NCBI RefSeq assembly: GCF_026210795.1
Contig: NC_089439.1
Location: forward strand, 1,984,001 to 2,048,000
DNA from: Rhizophagus irregularis
Lineage: Eukaryota > Glomeromycota > Glomeromycetes > Glomerales > Glomeraceae
DNA length: 64,000 bases
Direction: 5' to 3'
Numbering within the stretch: position 1 is the stretch's first letter; every line of letters starts with the position of its first letter. Shown here piece by piece: positions 11,187-23,604 of the stretch. The notes beneath the pieces were generated by a model that made no database searches, was not told the origin of the DNA, and saw only the letters and a program-made list of their open reading frames with translations. The translations under genes and the position numbers were made by a program.

Positions 11187-14100
11187 CCGACCCGACAGAA
11201 TTTATAAACGGATTTAATTCCGAATGTATATTATTATGTAGTATAACTTTAATGTCTCTGGATACTTCTTAAAATATCACCTGTGCAAATTACGGAATTC
11301 AGGATATTAGTGATATAAAAAAATTTCTGAGTAGAATTTCTAGAATTTCTATACGCGTAAATATCACAAAAATAGTTGATCATTTTGATCGCGCTTTACG
11401 CATCATTGTTTATTGTTTATTTATCATTATTAATTATTATTTCACTTTTCTTTTCTTTTTATAAACACATTGAATTTATTTTCGTTGAGAAATATTTTTT
11501 TTGTTGATTACTTCTGTTAAAAAGTATTACATATTATTTACAACAATTTTTGTTTTGATCACAGCCCCCAAAAAAAACTTGCGAATTCTTGAAAAGTTAG
11601 TTTGCAGAAAAGAAATTAGATTGATAACACATTATGATACAATATTAAAATCTATGAGTTCATGCCTTTCGGGTTGAATGGATAATCTTATCGCATTATA
11701 AATAAAGCTGTCGGTATTTAGCCGGATCAGCGGAATCAAAAAATATATAAAGAAAAATAACTTATGTAATGAATAAGAACAATCATGAAAATGTATCGAT
11801 GGAATTAGATAATCCCGAGTTTTACGGAAGCAAAAAAAAAATATTTTTTTTCTTTTAATATTTTTTTTTATTTGATGCATGTATTTGTCAGAAGAGATAC
11901 TGTATAAACATAGATATTTATAATTCATATCATTGAAGTACAATGAGTGTTATCCAAAAATTATTAATTGCCTGTCGAAGGTAGACTATCATGACTAAAG
12001 AAATAACACAAGAGCAACACTTTTGAAAAATGTTTATTCCGGAGGGAAATTTTCGGAAGCGACACATAATCTCAGTAATACAATTTAAACAATATATAAT
12101 AATATATTGACTAACCAATTTAATCTAAATGACATTCGTAAATATAATGCATATATATTAGTGAACCTTTAGTTATATGGTTACGCAGTTTTATCATATT
12201 AATTTACAACATTCTTAGTCATGCTTATGTTTAATATGGTTTCCATTTTTTCCTTTTACAATCTTTTTTAGCCGATTATTATACTAATTAAATGCTTTAT
12301 TTGGTATCTGATACTTGGAATTTTTATTCCGATAGGTTAATTGAAGTTTTACGATTACTTGTGTTAAATTGCTTTAGACATTTTTTTAAAAAAAAGACAA
12401 TTTTTATTCTTATATTTAAAATATTAAATAGTGAATTAATTTTATCTTTTATTAAATTTAAAGCAAATATAAATTGTAATACCTTACAAAGTCTGCGAAT
12501 GAAACTTAAATAAATTACTAACATAATCTTATAATAAATTTGAAACTTTTTTTTAAAAAAAAGAGTACGATTCTTGACGACGTAGAGTATTTTATCTTCG
12601 ATTTCTTGCGTACGTAGAATTTTTTTTAAAAGATTTTTGGTTAGGCTTCAATGAGGAATCTCTGCTTTTTTTTACATCTTTTCGTTCTTTGGTGTCCTCT
12701 TTTAATAACGACTTTGTTTAGAAGCTTGTTAAATCATATTATCTTTATGTAAAATAAGATGAGTTGATCATAGGTCCTTTCAGCAGGGGATCTACATCAC
12801 ATAGTAATTAAATTTTACTGTGTACCATTTATTTATTTGTTCATTCATTTATTTATTTACTATTTATGTATTTAATAAAATAAATATCCGTTATCTGTTA
12901 TGCTTTGTTTAAATAAGGTACATACCCCGCTTAATTTTTAAATAAATTCCGAATTTCTAGGTTTCAGCCTATATACAAATACTAGTTTGGTTACCCATGT
13001 CTTACGAATTTAATGTTTTTTTTTTATAAACAAAGAAAAATAATCGAATTTAACTAATAAGGATATTTTACATTGAAAACAATGTGAATATTTCACAACA
13101 CTAATTTCTTTTACAATGGTTCTAAAAATAGTAAACAAGTACCTTTGATTTCTTTTATTAAATATCATTGAAGGAATTGAATTTCCGATATTGATCATCA
13201 TATTTCAATATGATGAAATATGATTTTAGTAGGTCATTTTAATTGGTTGATCCTCTTTTCCATTTTTATTAAATTCATACACGATCAAGAAAATTAAGAA
13301 ATGGGTTATAAAATATATCCAATTTAAGAGAAAATAATCAAAAGCATTGTTTTTGTAAATGAATTTGTTACAATTTTATTAACATACATATATGAAATAT
13401 ATGAATAGATTAAAATAATGACGAGAGATAATCATATTTCATATTAGATTGTGAATTTGTGATCATATTTAACCTTTATAAAAAAAAAAAATTAATTAGC
13501 TTTATGACCTAAAAACGCGGAATCATTAAAGAATGTTGTGAAACATTTGTAACATTTTTTAAGATTTTCAAATATCTAATTCTTACTGATTATCTATTCT
13601 AAGAATGAATTCGAAGCATTTTTTTTATTTACATAATTAACTGTTAATGTATTATATGCATAACATATTTGTTTTAATATGATGAAAATGACTCCTTTTT
13701 GAGGCATTCTAACTTTCGCGTGATTGCTACGCCTCATTTTTTTCGATTTATTATTTATTTACTTGTATTTTCATGGGACAAAGAATTGTGATAATTGAAA
13801 GAAATTTTCTTTTTCAACAAATAAAGAAAATGATTTAAATTTTTACATAAAATATTCATGTTTGTTTATGATAATTTATGCACTTAATTAATATTTAACG
13901 ATTTCGCACGTATAATCAAGGGAGAATTTCTTGAACAAAAAATAGATGAGGCACTACATGTTTATTATTCTAAGGGGGGATATAGATAATGTATATAATG
14001 TCAATTGCATAATGTTACAAATAAAATTTAAGTTATAATTATTTGATCTTTCATAATTAAATAATGGATATGGCCATCGTATTTCATTAATCGATCGATC

Positions 14101-15660
14101 GATTTTTTTAAGTCTTATTATATTATAGTCATTTTATAAGGAAAAGAAGTATTACAATAATGACTGGATAAAAGAAAATAATTTTTGTTATATTTATAGT
14201 AAGATAATAAAATAAATAATTAGAATTTAATTAAATATATATATATAAAGATATAAAAAAAGATCAAAGAATGAATTACGACAAATTAAGGTATGAAGTC
14301 GAATGATGATCATATTTCCGAAGTCCGTCATTTATGTTGTGATACTCCCCTGTTTAAAGGATAAAGAATAAAAGAAATTTTGTTCATTAAAGTTATTTTA
14401 ATATTTCTATTTCTAAATGATTCGTAATGAAGTTTCACTTTCAAAATAGAAAAACAAAATAATTCAAAGTTTTAAATAAGTTACTTTCTGACCAGGATAA
14501 TGTGGGTCATTGATGATGATCCATATTAGGGAAAAAAACGCTTCCGGTTAATTCCGGCCAAAATTAGCTTTTTACAATTTTACGATTACCGGATTGAAAT
14601 ATAATAAAATTACTTTTTATTGAAATTTAAGAAAGTTTGATAAATATAATATGAATAAAACTGAAATATTGAATAATGTGTAAGATGTTAAATTCAATTA
14701 GCGTGAATTAACATGGTAGAACTCTTATGCTAAAATAAAATGACATTTTTAATAACATACTTTACGATCAAATTGTTTTGTAAATATTTTGAACTTTAGT
14801 AATTAATCAAATTTAATAATACTTAGATTATTTGTCCATTATCTATATTTAAAGTAACAAATTTAAACAGAAATTTGTTTTGTAGAGCATCTACGTAATA
14901 TAAATGATACGCTACTAAGTTTAATATATTGTACAGATAATTTATATGTTGTGATTTTCATATTTCCAGATTTTTTATGAAAGATCAATCATTTCGTCAT
15001 TTGAACGATATTCCATTAAGATCATCACATACATTAATCAAATATGAAGCATTTGGATGATGATGAACATTTCAATTTATACGGTAACGAGTTTGTATTG
15101 AAAAATATTTACACTGGAAATTATGATTAAAATTTGTAAACTTTGTAATGCTAATTTATTTACAGTTTAAACTAGCCGGAAAATTTGACCCCTTGTTATT
15201 GCGTTATTTCTTCTAGAAAAATTTGTTGAAGATCAAATAAAATATCTTGAATATCCATTTATCAATAAAACTCTTTCATTAACATATTCACATTTTCATC
15301 TCGAGATCGTTTTCCTCGTCACGTTTCAACCAGCTTAAACAAATAAAAAAAATGATCGCTCGTAGTAATTCCACACCTTTGACCCAGTATCGAAAGGAAA
15401 ATCCTTAACACAGGAACTCGAAACAATCTTCCGAAGTGGCACTTGAAGTAAAGTGCAATATTGGTCATCCCATAAGTGGCCAATAAATGACCCGAACTAG
15501 AGTAATAGGAAAAAACTGACATCTACTGTATTTTATATGAAAGATCATAAATTATGGGATAAAGAAAAAATCTGGGAATTTTGAAAAAAAATTAAAATTC
15601 CAAAAATTCCCGAAAAATAAGAATCGTTGAAAATTTTTTGAAAATATGATAAAATATATA
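11187..15660. other. Long gene-poor stretch
   Basis: No gene is supported over 4.4 kb. It is AT-rich with homopolymer runs, a TTTATTTATT-like simple repeat near 12825-12870, and one ACGCGT at 11353. Frames at 11632-11943, 12292-12513 and 15319-15522 were considered and not accepted. Confidence 0.4.
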
Positions 15661-15850
15661 CCCTGTAAAAAAAAAGTCGATCCGTTTTTTTATATTCCAG
15701 CTTTTTTCCGTAAAAGGTTCATAATTCCGGAATTAAATATCCTTAGATCACGGAATTTATCGAATTATTTACATTTTCCATGAATGGATCCGTGAAAGGC
15801 TCATTTTTATGGAGTTTTTACAGAAATAACGGATAAAATTATTTATAGGG
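15661..15850 (+). mobile_element. CCCTGTAAAAA MITE, 190 bp
   Basis: It begins CCCTGTAAAAAAAAAGTCGA and ends AAAATTATTTATAGGG. It is flanked by direct ATA (15658-15660 and 15851-15853). The interior carries TCCGGAATTAAATA, CACGGAATTTATCGAATTA, GTGAATGGATCCGTGAAAGG and TACGGAGTTTTTACA. The same order is found at 30779, 38963 and, reversed, at 45510. It is a non-autonomous DNA element without coding capacity. Confidence 0.85.
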
Positions 15851-16510
15851 ATAAAAAAAAAATTAAAAATACAAATAAAAACAAGTCTTTCGTATAATAC
15901 CATTTAATATCTGAAGAAATCATGATAATGATCTAATTAGATCATTTCGTGAGAAATTTTGTTGATTTTTAATGTAGTTTTCGGTAATTATAATTAACAG
16001 AAGCGACCGTAATAATGTCTATTTAAAAAAAGCCTGTCACTCAGCATGGGATTACACAAGAGGAGATGGAGGAGATGGAAAAAAAAATAATGATAATCAG
16101 AACTATAAATATTTATATAATTACAAAATTCACCTTCCGTTGCATATTTGTTATGTTATTCTGTGAAATTTGAAATTCCTCCGTGTCAAAACTAGTATAC
16201 GACATTTACGCGTAAACGCGTAAAGTATAATTGTTACGCGACGCGACGATAATCTTGATCAGTAGCTATGTTGATTAGATTGGATTATATTGTGATATTA
16301 AACTATTGAAGGCGTAGTGCAGTAGTTCTGTAATGAGTCATTGCAAAATTTTCATATATATATATAGTATATTTATATTATAAAATATACTTTTGCATCA
16401 ATCACAATTTAACTTTTTATGTACTTATTGCTATTTCTATTACATAATTAGAAAAGTTTGTGCAACAAAAAAATACATAAAAAGACCTTACTTCCACTTT
16501 TTTTTTTTAA
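15851..16510. other. Intergenic, no gene seen
   Basis: Contains the paired ACGCGT palindromes 16208 and 16216 (TTACGCGTAAACGCGTAAAG). There is no supported coding sequence. Confidence 0.4.
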
Positions 16511-16960
16511 TTACTTTACGCGTTCTGGTAGATTTTTTCCTTCAATAGCATCTAAATAAAGCATCATCTAACGATGCTTTTTGAAGTTCTTCAGGATCTA
16601 GGTCGAGGTTTACTAATTTGTCGTTACACAAAGATATCACCAGATTTTTGTAGATCGGATAGATTTATCATTATAAATAGCGTGTTTCTTTTTCGACAAA
16701 TTTTATAACACAAAAACCATCAAAGAAGTGGCAATACTCGATGGAAAATATATTTGAAATTTTACCAAACATCATATAACCAACCTCTTTGATATTACTT
16801 TAAGGGTTTCAAAGCGAAATAACGAGTAATATTTTTCCAGGTAGCACGAAAGACGTTCCCAAATAATCTTTTTCCTATAATAAAATCCACTCCTTTACAG
16901 TCTCCAAAATATAGTGTTTTACGAAGCCTATTGTCTATAATATTCAATACTTTACTTCAG
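16511..16960 (-). pseudogene. Protein kinase N-lobe relic
   Basis: Read on the minus strand, the frame ending at 16795 encodes FGDCKGVDFIIGKRLFGNVF followed by RATWKN and FALKPLK, then a stop. This resembles the glycine loop and the Ala-x-Lys strand of the protein-kinase N-lobe (I-G-x-x-x-F-G-x-V, then A-L-K). The second loop glycine is Arg or Leu here. Further coding-like pieces in other frames follow down to 16511, including CNDKLVNLDLDPEELQKASL and DAIEGKNLPERVK-stop. Frames change and several stops intervene, and no catalytic HRD or DFG motif is present. It is a dead fragment. Its upstream edge runs into the first copy of the tandem unit at 16921. Confidence 0.6.
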
Positions 16961-17930
16961 GTTATAACAACACTGGCGAAGAAGTCGCTCTAAAGACTGA
17001 CACAATCAGTCGAAAACAAACACCTCCTTTGCTTTCCGTTCTTTTGTGGCGCAGCGACGAAGTATACCGGAGACTAGAAAAGAGATTCAAGACCAAAGTT
17101 AAGGATATTGATAACACTCTTAAACTAATGCCCTCACAACAACACATAAGAAAATAATCAAAAATAACGTCAACCAATGTGCCAGAAACAGGGACTACAA
17201 CATCATGAGATTCTGAATCAGTATGATCAAAGGAAAGGACACATCATTAAGTGGTGAGTATGATTAATAGTTTGCCGGATGGACGTATGAGTAGGTGCTC
17301 ACTGCAGGGTTCACTGAGAGTCTTCCGGATGGTGGACTATTATGATTGACATAGAAGTTTATGTGCTCGTAGTACGTACCATTTGCTACTGGCTATGTAG
17401 TCATCTGCTTTGTGCACAAGTCGTAGCTACAATGATGCCACATAGGTGATACCCAAGCCGATTCATATGGGAGGGCAGGCCGTGGTGCCCGTGGAAATGA
17501 CACATATTTCTATGTCAGGCACTTACTTAGTTGTTGTTATTAAATACTATATGAGACCATTTACCATAGATCTTATGATGGCCACATGGGTGTCCTGGGG
17601 TTCCCTGCTTAGGCATAATTAACAGGGTGGTAGATACTCATATGGTATATGGTAATAGTGACTAAAAATTTTGTAAATTTTGTAGGATATTTGCGCTGGA
17701 ATGAATTTGCATTCTTTTTTTGATTCTCGTGGAATTATAATATAAAACAATGATAATGCGAATAACACAAGATGGAAGAAAAACAAGAGTAAGTTATGTA
17801 ATAGTTGAATATTATATAATGTTATTTGATTATATTAAAAATTTAATAAATTCAATGTAATAAATTTCAAATTCTTTCAACATATTACTTACCCAACTCA
17901 AGCGTTAAAGTGGAAGTGCAAGTAACGAAA
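16921..17930 (+). repeat. Tandem 1.01-kb unit, copy 1
   Basis: Runs from ACGAAGCCTATTGTC to GTGCAAGTAACGAAA and is followed immediately by copy 2. The first 240 bp have an open plus-strand frame without ATG (YNNTGEEVALKTDTISRKQT, then LEKRFKTKVKDIDNTLKLMP, then stop). Next comes a donor-like AAGTG/GTGAGTATG near 17254. A block of clearly higher GC (about 17260-17650) follows, then an acceptor-like AAATTTTGTAG near 17685 and an AT-rich tail. Relative to copy 2 it carries 41 extra bases after CTTTACTTCAG. The frame might be a retroelement or gene exon, but I do not recognise it. Confidence 0.85.
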
Positions 17931-18943
17931 ACGAAGCCTGTTGGCTATAGAATATTCAATGCTTTACTTCAGACAATCAGCCGAAAACAAACATCTCCTT
18001 TGCTTTCCGTTCTTTTGTGGCGCAGCGACGAAGTATACCGGAGATCTAGAAAAGAGATTCAAGACAAAAGTTAAGGATATTGATAACACTCTTAAACTAA
18101 TGCCCTCACAACAACACATAGGAAAATAATCAAAAATAACGTTAACCAATACGCCAGCAACAGGGACTACAACATCATGTCCATAGATTCTAAATCGTAT
18201 GATCAAAGGAAAGGACACATCATTAAGTGGTGAGTATGATTAATAGTTTACCGGATGGACGTATGAGTAGGTGCTCACTGCAGGGTTTACTGAGAGTCTT
18301 CCGGATGGTGGACTATTATGATTGACATAGAGGTTTATGTGCTCGTAGTACGTACCATTTGCTACTGGCTATGTAGTCATCTGCTTTGTGCACAAGTCGT
18401 AGCTACAATGATGCCACATAGGTGATACCCAAGCCGATTCATATGGGAGGGCAGGCCGTGGTGCCCGTGGAAATGACACATATTTCTATGTCAGGCACTT
18501 ACTTAGTTGTTGTTATTAAATACTATATGAGACCATTTACCATAGATCCTATGATGGCCACATGGGTGTCTTGGGGTTCCCTGCTTAGGCATAATTAACA
18601 GGGTGGTAGATACTCATATGGTATATGGTAATAGTGACTAAAAATTTTGTAAATTTTGTAGGATATTTGCGCTGGAATGAATTTGCATTCTTTTTTTAAT
18701 ATTAAGTTGATTCTCGGGGAATTAATAATATAAAACAATGATAATGCGAATAACACAAGATGAAAGAAAAACAAGAGTAAATTATGTAATAGTTTCATAT
18801 TTTATGAATATTATATTATAATGTCAGTTTTTTTTATTTAATTATATTAAAAATTCAATAAATTCAATGTAATAAATTTCAAAATTCTTTCAACATATTA
18901 CTTACCCAACTCAAGCGTTAAAGTGGAAGTGCAAGTAACGAAA
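17931..18943 (+). repeat. Tandem 1.01-kb unit, copy 2
   Basis: Nearly identical to 16921-17930 and directly abutting it. Differences include absence of the 41-bp segment after CTTTACTTCAG, one extra T in GGAGATCTAGAAAAG (which shifts the frame), a small insert near 18175, and a handful of substitutions in the GC-rich core. The donor-like and acceptor-like sites are kept. The low divergence implies a recent duplication compared with the other repeats in the window. Confidence 0.85.
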
Positions 18944-20151
18944 TTTTATTTGATCCAATTAATAGGTTAGATCTTTCACCCAAATAGAAAATCGAGTGGA
19001 GCAGGTATTGGATTATAGATATGAAATTTGATGAGAGAATATGCACAAGCGTAAGAGAAATGGCACTTGAGTAAAAGTTATAGGAATATAGGCTAATTTA
19101 CTGATTATAGCCACAGGTACTAGTTATATTAAAGTTTCATGTGTGAATCATACCAAACTCATTTATTTGGACCAGAATCCAGAGGAGTGAGAAAAAGTAG
19201 GATTAATAAATTATTTATTGAATCCGTTAGTGCACCGACTTTATAATAAGAAATCTCATTATAACAAGATATCCAATTCAACTATATGCAAAGCATTAAA
19301 ATAAAAATTTAAACCTTAAAGCATTTGTTGCTGAATTGAAGATTTGATTTTAATTATTATACAAACTTCGCTAAATGAAAAAGGTTAATGAAAGGATGTT
19401 TTCTTAATAGCTTCAAGTCAGCAGTTTAGTTTGATTCAAATGCCATGTTCACATCTAAACGTATGCCGTACCTGATATGTACTGTAGGTACTGTAGGATA
19501 AATAGGCGATAGCGGAGGTGATAATAAATGCAAACTTTTAGTATTTTTTTTGTATCACATATACGGACTAACCAAAGAACTTACAAAAAAAAGAATACAT
19601 TATATTCGTTTTATTTAATGACCATTCGTATTTAGTTTGTCTATACTTATACTAAAATACAACTGCAATAGCTTTTGAAACAAAAATTATTTTTCCGCTT
19701 TCAAAAATACGATGAAAACTGAAGATGTCAAATCAGTTGATTAAGTATAATTTCACGAAAATTTTGAGGAATGATGCATATAATAATTAATTGCTACTGA
19801 TGGACTATAATACTGCTTCAATAACTAATTCAAATCTTCAATCTTCAAAAATAACAACTTCATGATGATTTATTTATTTTTAAAATTAAAATAGGAATAT
19901 TAAATATTAATTTGCATAGTTTTTATGATACTTAGTAGCAAAAAATTTACCTATTAACGTTAGAGAAATTTCCTATTCATCTCCACAATAATTACCATAA
20001 AATCGTACATTTGGAGAAATTTTTTAGAAATTTAATCCGACTAGATTGATAGCAAATTTGTACCCTTAGATAATTGGTTGCTGATGCGATCAGCGGTCAG
20101 TCATACCGATCAATAATAATTGGTTCGATTTTATAATAGACGACACGACGA
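18944..20151. other. Intergenic, no intact gene
   Basis: A short plus-strand frame near 19155-19245 (THLFGPESRGVRKSRINKLF) looks coding-like but is too short and interrupted to call. The rest is AT-rich. Confidence 0.35.
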
Positions 20152-20281
20152 CACGTTTATGGAAAGCCGCCATGGTCAAAAGTGCGTAGCAAAACATAGC
20201 GTGTACACGCTACAAAACATAGCGTATACACGTTATCTTTTACTACGCACTTTTGACCACTACCGCTTGCCATACACGTTC
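20152..20281. mobile_element. Fold-back element, about 130 bp
   Basis: Left arm ACGTTTATGGAAAGCC...GGTCAAAAGTGCGTAG is mirrored by CTACGCACTTTTGACC...GCTTGCCATACACGT. The loop holds a direct repeat of AAAACATAGCGTGTACACG and AAAACATAGCGTATACACG, each with a short palindrome. No clear target duplication was found. Confidence 0.65.
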
Positions 20282-21035
20282 ACCAAGCCACGTATATAAG
20301 GCTATAAGCTAATCATATATATATTATGAACAAGATTACAATATAGTCTTATTACTTCCAAACATCAAGTTTTAATCATAGATAGATAAATTTGGTGGGT
20401 TTGACAGCAAGATTTCGGAAAATTTTCTATTGATAAATATTTCATTAATTCTAGTGTTTAAACATACAAGGAATTTATAATTCGCAATTCAATGTTAACT
20501 ATTCAAAAAAAAATTATTGAAAGTACATAATGAGTGATAGTATTGAATTGGTTTAGCCATCAGGGAAACATGATCAAGTTAATCTACGAGTAATATTAAA
20601 GATTTTTACCGTCATCCCTTAAAAATAAATTCGAGTATATTCAATTAAAGCATAATAATTTATAATTCAAAAATTTATTAAATTAACTTACAAAATCTTT
20701 ATTATAAATGGGTGGATATTCTATTCAACGATTTTCAGTTAATGTTTTATTGTAATAAAAACAATTTTATGATTGATTTTTACTGTATTAGAATTTTTAT
20801 CAAGACATTTTATAGATTTATTAAAAAATCATTATTATTACAAAATTCTAATTATTTTTAATACTACACAAAATGTCAAGTTATGAATGTTTCACGTACA
20901 TAAGAAAATTTTAATGAATTTTAAATAAATAATCTTATTTATTTTATAATATGCGGTATATTGTAAAAATATAGACATTACTAAGAAAGACATTAATTTC
21001 TTAAAATTTAAATACTTAATGCAATTAACTTCCAT
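20282..21035. other. Intergenic, 3' side of the LamG-MIR gene
   Basis: AT-rich. A minus-strand AATAAA lies near 20938-20943, about 95 bases past the stop of the upstream minus-strand gene, and is a plausible polyadenylation signal. Nothing else is seen. Confidence 0.4.
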
Positions 21036-22658
21036 TCAATTAATTAATTCAATACGCCACTAAAATTCATTATTATATTACAAATGGAGTAGTAAGCAAA
21101 AAGAAAATATAACTAACAAAGTATAAATTGTATTTGGAATTGAATATTTGTACCTTGTTATTACTTTCACTTCCATTTCCATAACAAGAAACTTCTTGTG
21201 ATCCATCACCTAATAAGACCATGTGACTGTATAAGGCTGATTTGTTAGTTCTGATATGGAAGAGACCAATGATATCACCATTCATCAATTGACCAGTATC
21301 ATAAGAAGTGATTGGATTGTAACGTCGAATAAGCCATTCATCATCAATATTTCCTCCACCTGGGCATATGGTCACTAATTATTAAAATTCTAAATTGTTA
21401 ATACATGTAAGTATATGCTTATCTTTTGTATTCAACTCAATAATACCTTGTTGTTGTTTCGATATTGGTGTAAATTTCCCTTGATTAGTGTCATGAGAAT
21501 GTAAATTACATTCCGTTGCTTTATGCTTAAATCCAACGATACTATTAAGAGATACGGGGATCCCTTCATTTATACTTTTACCACTGGCTCCAATTATAGT
21601 CCAAACTTCATTTTCCAAATTTGTTTTCTCGTCACTACAAATAACCTGTAAATTTATAAATAAAATGTTACGGAGTCAAACTATTTTTTGATACAATGAA
21701 TTGATAATGAAAAAAATACAGTATATATACTAGTAAATACCATATATTGCTTGTTTTGCGAACCCAAGTCATATTTGACTCCATTTGTAGATAGATACTT
21801 TCCAGTAGATACATGTACAAGAGCGATTTTCGATCCAAATACAATTGGCTTTTTCTGTGATTCGTTCTTTTTTATAAAGAAAAAAAATTACTAAGTGGTT
21901 GTAAAAATAATAATATGAAATTACAAATTATCTTACGAAAAAATCTTCTATCACTTCTTCAGGGGATAAGCGCCAGTTGAAATAACGGACATGGCTATGT
22001 GTAAATTATCATTCAATATTTTGTGTTGACTTCATTACTACTATCTTAAATTATACCTAATTTCACCATTAAATCCTTTCCAATTGAAAGAACGTCCAAT
22101 ATGTAATGGTCCATCATTGAAGACAACTTTTTGCGTTTTAACATTTTGAATACAAAAGTATCCTTCCCATTCACCATCTATATAGATATCTAATCTTTTT
22201 TCTGGATCAGAAATCGTATAAGTAATATGATACCATTGATTTAATGTAAGTCCATCACCAAGCGAACTAATTCCCACATTATAATTCCAGTCGCCTGAGA
22301 ATCGAGGATGCAATGTGAGTTTATCTTTTACTAACCAGAGGCTGGGCGTACCGACTACTTGTTCAGTACCTAAATGTATTAACATTTTATTTGTGACCGG
22401 AGAAAACATCAGATATAATAATTCATAATCAAACTTCAATCGTGCTTAAATACCTTATAAAGTATAGTTAACTCTACCTTTATGAAAAATCGTAATCCAA
22501 CCAGAACCATGATCATGCATTTTCAGTCGCAATGTTATTGATAATTTATCATTCACTACAGGTAAGTCAGTTTGCTTAAAGACTCGTTGATCCTGTTCTT
22601 TCATGGAAATAGGACCTGAAATTAGTTCTGCCCACTCTTTAACGGCAAATTTCATCAT
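21036..22658 (-). CDS. LamG/ConA-like and MIR domain protein, 7 exons
   Basis: I reconstruct exons 22658-22478, 22369-22057, 21994-21937, 21866-21741, 21645-21447, 21374-21154 and 21059-21036. All introns are GT-AG (62-108 bp) and phases agree, giving 373 residues and a TGA stop. Residues about 35-170 form a laminin-G/concanavalin-like fold: WITIFHKG, GDGLTLNQWYHITYTI, LDIYIDGEWEG and GPLHIGRSFNWKGFNGEI are hallmarks. Residues about 190-370 are MIR-like: FGSKIALVHVSTGKYLST, VGFKHKATECNLHSH and GDIIGLFHIRTNKSALYSH. MIR domains occur in ryanodine/IP3 receptors and protein O-mannosyltransferases, where they bind ligand or glycan. No signal peptide, membrane helix or catalytic domain is visible, so this is probably a cytosolic binding protein. 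The start is the upstream ATG of two adjacent ones, with an in-frame stop just before. Exon 3/4 uses an AAAAAAG acceptor because the nearer TTAG would give a stop. It looks intact. Confidence 0.85.
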
Positions 22659-23427
22659 CTTTTTCTAAAGATTGATCAGCATAATATTTTATTTATAGTA
22701 GACAAATAAATTTAATTGTTAAAAAATGCAAAATTTTGAAATTTCTTCAAATAGAGTACCAAATTTTGAGAGTATCTGGAAAAAAAAAAAAAATTGTAAA
22801 AAGCTATGAACCAACCTTATATATCATAGTCTAATGTTGCCGATCTCACAATATCAGTAAGTTTCACAAGGGCTAAAATTCTACCGTGCACAAAAATTGT
22901 AGTACAAATCGTTTTTTTTTTCGTCTTAACGTAGTAATTGTTATAAAAAATAAATATTAATAACAAAACAAATATTAAGAAGTATATATATTTCAATTGT
23001 AAAAAAAATTGTCAAAATTAATAAAAAAATTCTATAATCATTCAAAAAAAAAAATTCTTTCGTGACTGTTGATCATCTTTTTGCTTGATTTCTGACGAAA
23101 AGATATCTTTTGATAAAAATAAAATCTAGATAATTATATTTATTAAAAAACTACAATAAATTTGCTTAAATTTAATAAAAAAAAAAAAAGATTCTATTTT
23201 ATTTTTCTATTGTGCTCTTTAATTATTCAAATTAATTGAAAAAAAATCTAAACAACATGAACACTATAATATAAAAATCACATACTTTCTAAAGATAATA
23301 AGAAAATTTAGTGTTTTTTATCAATATTTTATTTTTTTTCCTTTTTATTTTTTGGTGAAAAATTTAGTTTATTTAAATCATAAGAATTGTTTTGCAGTAG
23401 TATAATTACCACAACTACTCACGTATA
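22659..23427. other. Upstream region of the LamG-MIR gene
   Basis: AT-rich, with long A and T runs (22780-22795, 23040-23055, 23178-23190). It should hold the promoter of the minus-strand gene, but no defined TATA or other site can be supported. Confidence 0.35.
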
Positions 23428-23602
23428 CACAGTGAAATTCGATATCATGCCAGAACCTCGATATAACGGAACGCGGGTCTGGAACGAATTATTATAATCT
23501 TAAAATTAATTTACCTCGATATATCGGACTTCTTGATATAACGGATTTTTGACAAATTTTACTAATGAAACGGATGGTTCCATTATATCGAATTTCACTA
23601 TG
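23428..23602. mobile_element. Tc1/mariner-type MITE, 175 bp
   Basis: Terminal inverted repeats of about 22 bp (CACAGTGAAATTCGATAT and, from the right, CATAGTGAAATTCGATAT) are flanked by TA on both sides (23426-23427 and 23603-23604). Subterminal CCTCGATATAACGGA and CTTGATATAACGGA repeats lie inside. No coding sequence. The TA target and the ends indicate a pogo- or mariner-like mobiliser elsewhere in the genome. Confidence 0.8.
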
Positions 23603-23604
23603 TA

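Noticed and set aside
11632-11943. 103-codon minus-strand frame
   Set aside because: Rich in Phe, Ile and Lys from homopolymer runs. No motif, no paralogue and no splice context.
15319-15522. 67-codon minus-strand frame with slightly higher GC
   Set aside because: The opposite strand also has coding-like pieces; neither gave a recognisable domain, so it could not be supported.
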